Assembly: GCA_966211425.1 (NCBI GenBank)
Contig: CBIHNH010000014.1
Location: 1-15,954 of the forward strand
DNA: 15,954 bases
DNA from: CBIHNH01 sp966211425
GTDB taxonomy: Bacteria; Patescibacteriota; Saccharimonadia; Saccharimonadales; Saccharimonadaceae
Reading direction: 5' to 3'
Of this stretch, positions 7,365-13,736 are shown in pieces. Numbering within the stretch: the stretch's first letter is position 1; each line of letters starts with the position of its first letter. The position numbers and the translations under genes are program-made. The notes under the pieces are model-generated. The model saw only the letters and a program-made list of their open reading frames with translations. It was not told the DNA's origin and did not search any database.

Positions 7365-8398
7365 GCCGTATACATGTAGGTATGAGCGGCGGAGTTGATA
7401 GTTCCCTGACGGCGGCACTACTGAAAGAACAAGGCCACGACGTGACCGGTGTTTATATGAAAAACTGGACCGAAGACTTGCCTGGCATGCGTTGCCCATG
7501 GGCAGACGATCTGGCAGACGCCAAACGAGTTGCTGTTCAGCTAGGTATTCCATTCAAAGTCTATGATTTTGAACGAGAGTACAAGCAAAAAGTTGTCGAC
7601 TATATGATCGCCGAGTACCAGGCTGGCCGAACGCCAAATCCAGATATCATGTGCAACCAAGAGGTAAAGTTCAAGCTGTTTCTCGAAGCCGCTCTGGAAG
7701 ACGGCGCAGAGATGATCGCAACTGGTCACTATGCGCGCACTGAAAGCGGCAGGCTGCTGCGTGCAGCTGACAACAACAAAGACCAAACGTATTTCCTGTA
7801 CCGCGTCACCAAAGAAGCGCTTGAGAAAACACTGTTCCCGCTCGGCGGATACACAAAGCCCGAAGTACGGAAAATGGCCGAGGAACGTGGTCTTGTTACG
7901 GCGGGCAAGAGGGACTCACAGGGCATCTGTTTTGTTGGCTCGATCGGGATAAAGGACTTCTTGAGTCAGTACGTGACGACGGAGCCAGGAGAAATCATTG
8001 AAAAAGGAACCGGTCAGATTGTCGGTGAACACGAAGGCGCGATCTACTATACGCTCGGGCAGCGCCATGGTCTCAATGTCGGTGGTGGATTGCCGTACTA
8101 TGTCGTGGGCAAAGATATGGATAAAAATATCGTTTACGTTAGCACCAATCTCAACGACGAAACTATGTGGCGCGAAAAACTCGAGTTGAACAGCTTGCAC
8201 TGGATAGGCGCTGCCCCTAGCGTGGGGGAAGCGCTGAGTGTCCGCCTACGTCATCGTGGCGAATTATTGCCTGCAGTCTATGATGCGGATGGTTTAACGT
8301 TGCGTAAACCAGAGCGCTCAGTCGCTGCCGGTCAGTCTGCGGTTTTGTACCGAGGCGATGAGTGCCTCGGCGGTGGTTTTATTTCGGCCAGCGCTTAG
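7361..8398 (+). CDS. mnmA: tRNA-specific 2-thiouridylase MnmA
   Basis: ATP-dependent enzyme that adds sulfur at C2 of the wobble uridine (U34) of tRNA-Lys, -Glu and -Gln. The PP-loop is S9-G-G-V-D-S14. The nucleophile Cys98 sits in NPDIMCNQEVKF and the persulfide-forming Cys190 in RDSQGICFVG, so both catalytic cysteines are present. ATGHYAR and DQTYFLYRV are further family motifs. The C-terminal beta-barrel ends with YRGDECLGGGFI. The 345 residues are slightly short of the usual 360-370. The start is fixed by the family N-terminus (RIHVGMSGGVDSS) and overlaps the DUF218 stop by ATGA. The upstream cysteine desulfurase is the natural sulfur source. A perfect GC-rich inverted repeat in the last 16 codons may help end transcription before alaS. 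Confidence 0.96.
   Translation: MSRIHVGMSGGVDSSLTAALLKEQGHDVTGVYMKNWTEDLPGMRCPWADDLADAKRVAVQLGIPFKVYDFEREYKQKVVDYMIAEYQAGRTPNPDIMCNQEVKFKLFLEAALEDGAEMIATGHYARTESGRLLRAADNNKDQTYFLYRVTKEALEKTLFPLGGYTKPEVRKMAEERGLVTAGKRDSQGICFVGSIGIKDFLSQYVTTEPGEIIEKGTGQIVGEHEGAIYYTLGQRHGLNVGGGLPYYVVGKDMDKNIVYVSTNLNDETMWREKLELNSLHWIGAAPSVGEALSVRLRHRGELLPAVYDADGLTLRKPERSVAAGQSAVLYRGDECLGGGFISASA
8350..8384 (+). terminator. Possible weak intrinsic terminator within the 3' end of mnmA
   Basis: CCGAGGC (8350-8356) and GCCTCGG (8364-8370) form a perfect 7-bp GC-rich stem with a 7-nt loop. A T-rich tract TTTTATTT (8377-8384) starts 6 nt after the stem rather than directly at its base. That offset and the location inside coding sequence (stop at 8396-8398) keep confidence low. 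The repeat falls on the conserved GDECLGG codons, so protein constraint alone may explain it. Confidence 0.3.
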
Positions 8399-8422
8399 AG
8401 CCTATCGGTTTTACTTTTACGC

Positions 8423-8428
8423 TATAAT
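8423..8428 (+). promoter_or_regulatory. -10 element of the alaS promoter
   Basis: A perfect TATAAT lies 9 nt before the alaS ATG (8438). There is no TG extension and no convincing -35; the upstream stretch 8406-8421 is T-rich. Transcription should start near 8435, predicting a leader of about 3 nt. Confidence 0.55.
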
Positions 8429-8437
8429 GTAACAGAT

Positions 8438-10327
8438 ATGAATGCCCAAGAAATCCGAAACGCTTACCTAAGATATTTTGAAGAACGCGGTCATGCCGTG
8501 GTTCAGCGCGCGCCATTAGTGTTGGGAGACGACCCGACGACGCTCTTTACGGGCTCCGGTATGCAGCCGATGATCCCGTACCTGCTCGGTGAGCTACACC
8601 CCGAGGGTAACCGAATCGTCGACTCCCAGACGTGTCTGCGTGCACAGGATATCGAAGACATCGGAGACAACCGGCACACGACTTTCTTTGAAATGCTGGG
8701 TAACTGGAGCATGGGTGACTACTTCAAAGAGCAACAGATAGAGTGGATGTTTGATTTTCTGACTAGTGTCGTCGGACTCGATCCGAGCAAGCTCTACATC
8801 ACCTGTTTTATCGGTGCGCCTGAGTACGATATTCCGAAAGATACCGAGGCGGCCGAAGTTTGGAAGAAGCTCTTTGACGCCAAGGGTTTGACTAGCGGTG
8901 AGGCTGAGATCGGCTCAGAGTCCGATGGCTATAGTCGCGGGATTCATGACGGCGAGCGAATATTTTACTATGACGGCAGCAAAAACTGGTGGAGCCGCAA
9001 CGGCGCGCCGGAAACGACACCGGTTGGTGACCCATGCGGCCCTGACAGCGAGATGTTCTATGACTTCGGTACGGCGCATAACCCAGAGTATGGCGAGCAC
9101 TGCCACCCGAACTGTGATTGCGGTCGTTTCATGGAGATCGGTAACAATGTCTTTATGGCTTATCGCAAGGTCGCTGATGGCCAGTTTGAGCCACTTGAGA
9201 AGCCGAACATCGACCACGGCTCAGGGCTTGAGCGCATCGCGGCTGCCAAGCTGAACGATCCTGATGTCTTCAAGATCAGTCTGATGTGGCCGATCATCGA
9301 GAAGTTAGAAGCGCTCAGCCGTAAAAAGTATGACGCCCACACCAACGCTATGCGCGTCATCGCTGATCATCTGCGTGCCGCTACCTTCCTCGCGGTTGAC
9401 GGTTGTGTACCGAGCAACAAAGAGCAGGGTTACGTCATGCGTCGTCTTGTGCGGCGTGCGGTTCGCTTTGCTTTCGAACTGGGTATCGAACAAAACTTTA
9501 TGGAAGAGATTGTCCCTGTTATCGCTAACCTCTATCATGATGATTTCCCAGAAGTAGCTGAAAAACGCGACGAAGTCGTCGCGGTACTCATTAAAGAGGA
9601 AAAAGCTTTCCGTCAGACGCTTCGCAAAGGTCTCAAACAACTAGAGAAATTTGCCCAGGATGGTCTGACTGGCATTGAACTCTTTACGCTTTATGATACC
9701 TACGGTTTTCCGGTTGAACTCTCGACCGAAGAAGCATTCAGGCAGGACATACGCCTCTCTGAGAACTGGCGCGATGAGTTCGATGCCAAGATGAAAGAGC
9801 AGCGCGAGCGCTCGCAAACAGCCGCAAAGGGCGTCTTCAAAGGCGGTCTCGGGGGTCAGGAACTGATCCACTGCAAATACCACACCGCGACCCACCTCAT
9901 GTACCAAGCGCTGCGTGATGTGCTGGGCGATCATGTTATCCAGCACGGTAGCAATATCACCGAAGAACGTCTCCGGTTTGATTTCTCTCATCCGGAGAAA
10001 GTCACCCGAGAACAGCTTGATGAGGTCGAACGCATTGTTAACGAACAAATCGCTCGTGACCTTAAGGTCAGTTTTGCTGAATACCCAACGGAGGTGGCTC
10101 GTGGCGAGATGGGCGCGCTCGGCGCGTTTGGTGATCGCTATGGTGATACGGTGAAGGTCTATAAGATGATTGCTGATGGCGATGAGAAGCCGTTTAGCTT
10201 CGAGATCTGTGGCGGGCCGCACGTTGACCATGCCGCGCAGCTTGCTGAGGATGGTAAGCGGTTCAAGATCACTAAAGAAGAATCCTCGAGCGCCGGTATT
10301 CGTCGTATCAAGGCTGTTTTAGCCTAA
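8438..10327 (+). CDS. alaS: Compact alanyl-tRNA synthetase lacking beta-barrel and C-Ala domains
   Basis: Class II synthetase that charges tRNA-Ala and hydrolyses mischarged product. The catalytic domain covers about 1-240: motif 1 region, then TTFFEMLGNWSMGDYF (motif 2) and DHGSGLERIAA (motif 3). C222-x3-C226-x-C228 just before RFMEIGN is an extra cysteine cluster that might bind metal. The tRNA-recognition helices follow (about 250-460). The editing domain begins directly with H482-TAT-H486 and ends with C591-GGP-H595, the four zinc ligands. At 629 residues it is about 250 shorter than E. coli AlaRS (876). The beta-barrel domain that normally separates the helical and editing domains is reduced to a short KGGLGG linker, and there is no DHHA1/C-Ala domain after SSSAGIRRIKAVLA. 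Both ends look natural: own promoter, own stop, 73-nt gap. It is probably fully functional, since compact AlaRSs occur in CPR lineages. Confidence 0.96.
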   Translation: MNAQEIRNAYLRYFEERGHAVVQRAPLVLGDDPTTLFTGSGMQPMIPYLLGELHPEGNRIVDSQTCLRAQDIEDIGDNRHTTFFEMLGNWSMGDYFKEQQIEWMFDFLTSVVGLDPSKLYITCFIGAPEYDIPKDTEAAEVWKKLFDAKGLTSGEAEIGSESDGYSRGIHDGERIFYYDGSKNWWSRNGAPETTPVGDPCGPDSEMFYDFGTAHNPEYGEHCHPNCDCGRFMEIGNNVFMAYRKVADGQFEPLEKPNIDHGSGLERIAAAKLNDPDVFKISLMWPIIEKLEALSRKKYDAHTNAMRVIADHLRAATFLAVDGCVPSNKEQGYVMRRLVRRAVRFAFELGIEQNFMEEIVPVIANLYHDDFPEVAEKRDEVVAVLIKEEKAFRQTLRKGLKQLEKFAQDGLTGIELFTLYDTYGFPVELSTEEAFRQDIRLSENWRDEFDAKMKEQRERSQTAAKGVFKGGLGGQELIHCKYHTATHLMYQALRDVLGDHVIQHGSNITEERLRFDFSHPEKVTREQLDEVERIVNEQIARDLKVSFAEYPTEVARGEMGALGAFGDRYGDTVKVYKMIADGDEKPFSFEICGGPHVDHAAQLAEDGKRFKITKEESSSAGIRRIKAVLA

Positions 10328-10373
10328 GTCGAAGATCTCCTTAAAACGTGTAACGTTTACGCTTTTATAGGCT
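10321..10373 (+). repeat. Nested inverted repeats after alaS
   Basis: AGCCTA (10321-10326, including the end of alaS) pairs with TAGGCT (10368-10373). Inside it lies AAACGT (10344-10349) / ACGTTT (10353-10358) with a 3-nt loop. The inner hairpin is AT-rich and followed by ACGCTTTTAT, so it could be a weak terminator, but it has no proper T-run. Confidence concerns function; the repeats themselves are exact. Confidence 0.3.
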
Positions 10374-10379
10374 TGCTGG

Positions 10380-10388
10380 TGGTATAAT
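10380..10388 (+). promoter_or_regulatory. Extended -10 promoter for the FtsA/PilM-like operon
   Basis: TGG at 10380-10382 followed by TATAAT at 10383-10388, with ATG at 10401 (12-nt gap). No good -35 is visible. It probably drives the four overlapping genes to 14880 with a leader of about 6 nt. Confidence 0.6.
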
Positions 10389-10400
10389 CAAAAGCAAGAT

Positions 10401-11672
10401 ATGATACTCGACAAAATCAAGGAAAAATTGCCGTCAAAAAACGATGCCGGGGACGAACTCATTGTCGGACTCGACATCGGGACGGAGTTTGTCAAAGCAC
10501 TGATTGCGCGCGTCGAAGGTGACAACATCGAGATCATCGGTGTTGGTCGTGCTCGTCAAGATCTGAGCGACATGCATGGTGGTGCTATCGCAGACATCGG
10601 TGGCGTCGTGCGAAACTGCGAGGACGCTCTCTCGCAAGCCGAACAGCAAGCGGGCGCCCAGGGCCGCCGAACGGTTATCGGGATTGCCGGTGAGCTCGTA
10701 AAAGGCTTTACCAGCACTATTCGTTACAAGCGCCCACAACCTGATCGTGCGCTCGATATCAACGAGATGGAATTTATCATCGAAAAGGTTCAAGAACGTG
10801 CACAAACCAAAGCACAGAAACAGATCGCCCTCGAGACAGGCAACAAAGATGTCGAGGTAAAGCTCGTCAACTCAGCGATCGTTAGTATCCATATCGATGG
10901 CTACAAAGTTTCCAACCCGATCGGTTTTCAGGGCAAAGACGTTGCCATACAGATCTATACGGCATTTGCGCCGATGGTTCATATCGGTGCGCTCGAACGT
11001 GCTGCCGGTGAGCTCGATCTCGATCTGATTGCAGTTGCCGCGGAGCCATTTGCCGTATCCCGTAGCGTGCTCGGCACTGATGCGAGCAGTACATTCACAG
11101 CGATTCTAGCTGACGTTGGTGGTGGAACGACCGATATCGCCGTCGTTAACGATGGCGGCGTCGAAGGCACAAAGATGTTCGGTATCGGCGGCCGGAGCTT
11201 CACTCGTACGATTGCGAGCGACATGGAGCTGAGCTACGCGGATGCCGAGAAACTCAAGGTCAACGTCGATGATGAGAGCCTAAAGGCTTCGGTTGCAAAA
11301 CAAGTCAACAGCTCAATCGATAAAACCCTCGAAGTCTGGCTTGGCGGTGTCGAGCTGGCTCTCAGCGAGTTTGACTCTGTTGACCACCTACCAAACAGGA
11401 TTCTGCTTTGCGGTGGCGGCTCAAGCCTTAGTAAGCTCGTTGATGCTCTAAAAAGCCAGGACTGGTACAAGGAGCTTCCGTTTACGAAACGCCCAACCGT
11501 ACAGCATGTCAGCCCGAGCGACATCGTCGGAATCACCGACAAAACAAACTCCGATCTTGATCATAGCTTTATCACTGGCATGGGTCTGTTGCGTGTCGGA
11601 TATGATACGATAGTAGGTAGTTCCGACACAGATAGTGTAAAAGAAAAATTAAATCGCATCCTACGAGTATGA
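10401..11672 (+). CDS. FtsA/PilM-like actin-fold ATPase with SHS2 domain
   Basis: Actin-fold protein of the FtsA/PilM group, which in known members forms membrane-bound filaments in division (FtsA) or a cytoplasmic ring in type IV pili (PilM). Phosphate-1 is VGLDIGTEFVKALIA (Asp25); the GVGRARQDLSDMHGGAIADI stretch matches FtsA; an SHS2-like subdomain covers about 85-195. Phosphate-2 is ADVGGGTTDIAVV (Asp238), and the adenosine motif is CGGGSS (337-342). The tail SVKEKLNRILRV could form an amphipathic helix like FtsA's membrane-targeting sequence, and residues 1-10 have a similar pattern. The length of 423 residues matches FtsA (about 420) and exceeds many PilMs (about 350). The stop overlaps the next start (ATGA), tying it to a membrane protein, as PilM is tied to PilN. 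I lean to FtsA-like but leave the symbol open. Confidence 0.85.
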   Translation: MILDKIKEKLPSKNDAGDELIVGLDIGTEFVKALIARVEGDNIEIIGVGRARQDLSDMHGGAIADIGGVVRNCEDALSQAEQQAGAQGRRTVIGIAGELVKGFTSTIRYKRPQPDRALDINEMEFIIEKVQERAQTKAQKQIALETGNKDVEVKLVNSAIVSIHIDGYKVSNPIGFQGKDVAIQIYTAFAPMVHIGALERAAGELDLDLIAVAAEPFAVSRSVLGTDASSTFTAILADVGGGTTDIAVVNDGGVEGTKMFGIGGRSFTRTIASDMELSYADAEKLKVNVDDESLKASVAKQVNSSIDKTLEVWLGGVELALSEFDSVDHLPNRILLCGGGSSLSKLVDALKSQDWYKELPFTKRPTVQHVSPSDIVGITDKTNSDLDHSFITGMGLLRVGYDTIVGSSDTDSVKEKLNRILRV

Positions 11673-13333
11673 GTACTGACCCAAAAAAAGATGTCATCTA
11701 CATCGATATCGATGACGATATCACTTCCGTTATCGAAAAAGTAAAGACGAGCAAGACGTCGATCGTTGCTCTCGTGCCGCCAAAACGTATCGGCGTGCTG
11801 CAGAGCGCGGTCAATCTCAAGCTACTCCAACGTGCCGCTACGAGCGTTAAAAAACGCGTGGTTTTGATCACGAATGATCACGCACTCTCTGGCCTAGCGG
11901 CCGGACTTTCGCTGCCGGTTGCCAAAAACCTCCAGTCAAAACCCGAGATCCCATCGATTACCGCCATGAAACTCGATGAGGAGGAAGTAATCAACGGCGA
12001 AGAGTTGCCCGTCGGAGAGCTGGCTCGCACGGCTGAGGCGCCATCTTTCGATAGCACTGATGACGCCGTTGAAACCATCGATATGCCCGATGATGCTGTG
12101 CTCAGCGCGCCGTTCGCTGCAAAAAAAGCCGCCGCCCGAGCCCCGAAACGTGGCTCAAAGATTCCTGATTTTGATTCGTTCCGCAAGAAACTGTTCATTT
12201 TTGGCGGTCTCGGCGTACTTGCACTTATTTTTCTCGTCTGGGCGATTTTCTTCGCCGGTAAAGCGACCGTTGCTATAACCGCCAAAACAAATGTCGTCAG
12301 TATCAATAAACCACTCCAGTTGCGTCCTGACGCAAAACTTGATGCTGCGCAAGGTATCGTGCCAGCTATCGTCAAGGAAACCAAAAAGGCCGCGAGCGTT
12401 GACTTTACTGCTACTGGCAAAAAAGAAGTCGGTGAAAAAGCAACTGGAACGGTGTCGTTTGAAAATTCCGAAGGCAGTGCCGCGAACATCTCAGCAGGGA
12501 CGCAAGTTGTTACGAGCTCTGGGCTTGGCTTTGTAACTAACTCGGCCGTTACCGTACCGAAAGCGACACTGACTTTCGGCAATGAGTGTGGGGCCGACCA
12601 TTTATGTCCAGGCACCGCAACGGTCGGTATTACGGCGATCAATGGCGGCTCGAAATATAACGGAGCGAGCGGCAGTGTCAGCGGAAGTTTTGATGGTGCG
12701 AGCGGTGAGCTAACCGGCGCAACCGGTGGTGGAACCGACAAGACTGTAACCGTAGTCTCTCAGGCCGATATTGAAAAGGCGAAAGAACAACTTCAGGCGC
12801 AAAAAGCTGATGCCGTAAAGAAAGACCTTCTGAAACAGTTTGACGATAACGTTGTCGTAATCCAAGAGAGCTTTGAAGCAGAACCCGCTGAACCTACCAG
12901 CTCACCCGCACTGGATCAAGAGGCTACGACGGCGAAATTAACCGCAGAAACAACCTATCGGCTGGTCGGCATCGCCCGTTCTGATCTCCGCGCGGTCTAC
13001 GACACATTCACGAAGAGCCAGATCAGTGGCGAGAAAAACCAGAAGATTTATGAGAGTGGCGACGAGTCAACGACATTCGCTCAGTTTGAAAAGAAAGATG
13101 GCGTTTACAACGTTCGAGCACAAGCTACCGCACAGGTTGGGCCAAACATCGACGACAAGGCCCTCGCGAAACAACTGATCGGCAAGCGCGCAGGAGAAAT
13201 CCAGCAGCAAATCGAGACGATCCAGGGCGTCGAGGATGTCACGGTTAAGTTCTCTCCGTTCTGGGTGACGAAGGCGCCGAACAATGCCGACAAGATCACT
13301 ATCAAGTTCATCGTTCAGCATGACGAAAACTAA
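11669..13333 (+). CDS. Single-pass membrane protein with cytoplasmic domain and baseplate-J-like outer region
   Basis: Function unknown; 554 residues in three parts. A cytoplasmic alpha/beta domain (1-100) begins with IYIDIDDDITSVIEKV and continues VALVPPKRIGVLQSAVNLKL and RVVLITNDH. It is followed by an acidic linker and a basic stretch (AAKKAAARAPKRGSK) before one membrane helix (about 175-197, LFIFGGLGVLALIFLVWAIF). The outer part (about 200-554) carries a strand-rich domain, ATGTVSFENSEG with SAGTQVVTSSGLGFVTNS, resembling the baseplate J/gp47-like domain often annotated in CPR proteins. It has a Cys pair (NECGADHLCPG) and a Gly/Ser-rich stretch, then a helical segment and a second domain ending FSPFWVTKAP. 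Overlap with the FtsA/PilM-like gene upstream and ruvX downstream (14 nt) implies coupled translation. A role as membrane partner of the actin-like protein is inferred. Signal from the resemblance to baseplate J is weak. Confidence 0.8.
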   Translation: MSTDPKKDVIYIDIDDDITSVIEKVKTSKTSIVALVPPKRIGVLQSAVNLKLLQRAATSVKKRVVLITNDHALSGLAAGLSLPVAKNLQSKPEIPSITAMKLDEEEVINGEELPVGELARTAEAPSFDSTDDAVETIDMPDDAVLSAPFAAKKAAARAPKRGSKIPDFDSFRKKLFIFGGLGVLALIFLVWAIFFAGKATVAITAKTNVVSINKPLQLRPDAKLDAAQGIVPAIVKETKKAASVDFTATGKKEVGEKATGTVSFENSEGSAANISAGTQVVTSSGLGFVTNSAVTVPKATLTFGNECGADHLCPGTATVGITAINGGSKYNGASGSVSGSFDGASGELTGATGGGTDKTVTVVSQADIEKAKEQLQAQKADAVKKDLLKQFDDNVVVIQESFEAEPAEPTSSPALDQEATTAKLTAETTYRLVGIARSDLRAVYDTFTKSQISGEKNQKIYESGDESTTFAQFEKKDGVYNVRAQATAQVGPNIDDKALAKQLIGKRAGEIQQQIETIQGVEDVTVKFSPFWVTKAPNNADKITIKFIVQHDEN

Positions 13334-13736
13334 GCACGCGTTCCTTGCCCTCGACATTGGAGAGAAACGCATCGGGGTTGCTCAAGCGGATAGCGAAGTT
13401 CGCATCGCCTTTCCGGTCACGACTGTGCAGGTTGACGGCCTCGAGTACGACCGCATTCGCCAGCTAGTGGCCGAGGTGCAGCCGGCGGTTCTCGTGGTTG
13501 GCTACCCTCGTAATCAGCAAGGTGAAACGACCGCCCAGACCGCCTATACTGAAAAGATTGCTAAACAACTCGAAAAATTTTCGGTACCGATCGTATTTCA
13601 AGATGAATCACTGACATCGGTTCTTGCTGAGGACTACCTCAAGCAGCACCAGAAGACGTATACGAAAGCCGATATCGATGCTCACGCCGCGGCCATAATA
13701 CTAGGTGACTACCTAGAGGAGACGTATGGATATTAG
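13320..13736 (+). CDS. ruvX: RuvX/YqgF-family RNase H-fold nuclease (pre-16S rRNA processing / Holliday junction resolvase-like)
   Basis: Small RNase H-fold protein; family members process the 5' end of 16S rRNA (YqgF in E. coli) or cleave branched DNA (RuvX in mycobacteria). Motifs: ALDIGEKRIGVA (first catalytic Asp), VVGYPRNQQGE, DESLTSVLAE, and D-x-HAAAIILGDYLE at the end, which supplies the last acidic residue. ATG 13320 is chosen, giving 138 residues, the usual length. An upstream in-frame start at 13284 would add 12 residues (PTRSLSSSSFS) that only reflect the out-of-frame end of the previous gene. The start overlaps the upstream stop by 14 nt and the end overlaps mltG by 11 nt, so it sits inside one tight operon. 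The ruvX-mltG adjacency is common in bacteria. Confidence 0.94.
   Translation: MTKTKHAFLALDIGEKRIGVAQADSEVRIAFPVTTVQVDGLEYDRIRQLVAEVQPAVLVVGYPRNQQGETTAQTAYTEKIAKQLEKFSVPIVFQDESLTSVLAEDYLKQHQKTYTKADIDAHAAAIILGDYLEETYGY
13717..13721 (+). promoter_or_regulatory. Ribosome-binding site AGGAG for mltG
   Basis: AGGAG lies within the end of ruvX, 4 nt before ATG 13726. The spacing is short but it is the only good site, and it supports the start that gives an N-terminal cytoplasmic tail before the membrane helix. Confidence 0.5.

Noticed and set aside
9641..10231. Minus-strand open frame (196 codons) opposite alaS
   Set aside because: It lies entirely within the conserved editing domain of AlaRS on the other strand and resembles no family I know.
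11878..12741. Long minus-strand open frame (287 codons) opposite the baseplate-J-like gene
   Set aside because: Its composition (Ser, Pro, Ala, Leu rich) is that of an antisense shadow of a codon-biased gene. No ribosome-binding site or promoter was seen, and the + strand protein has clear domains.
13284..13319. Longer ruvX start at 13284
   Set aside because: The extra residues are low-complexity Ser read from the previous gene's end. ATG 13320 gives the normal family N-terminus and length.
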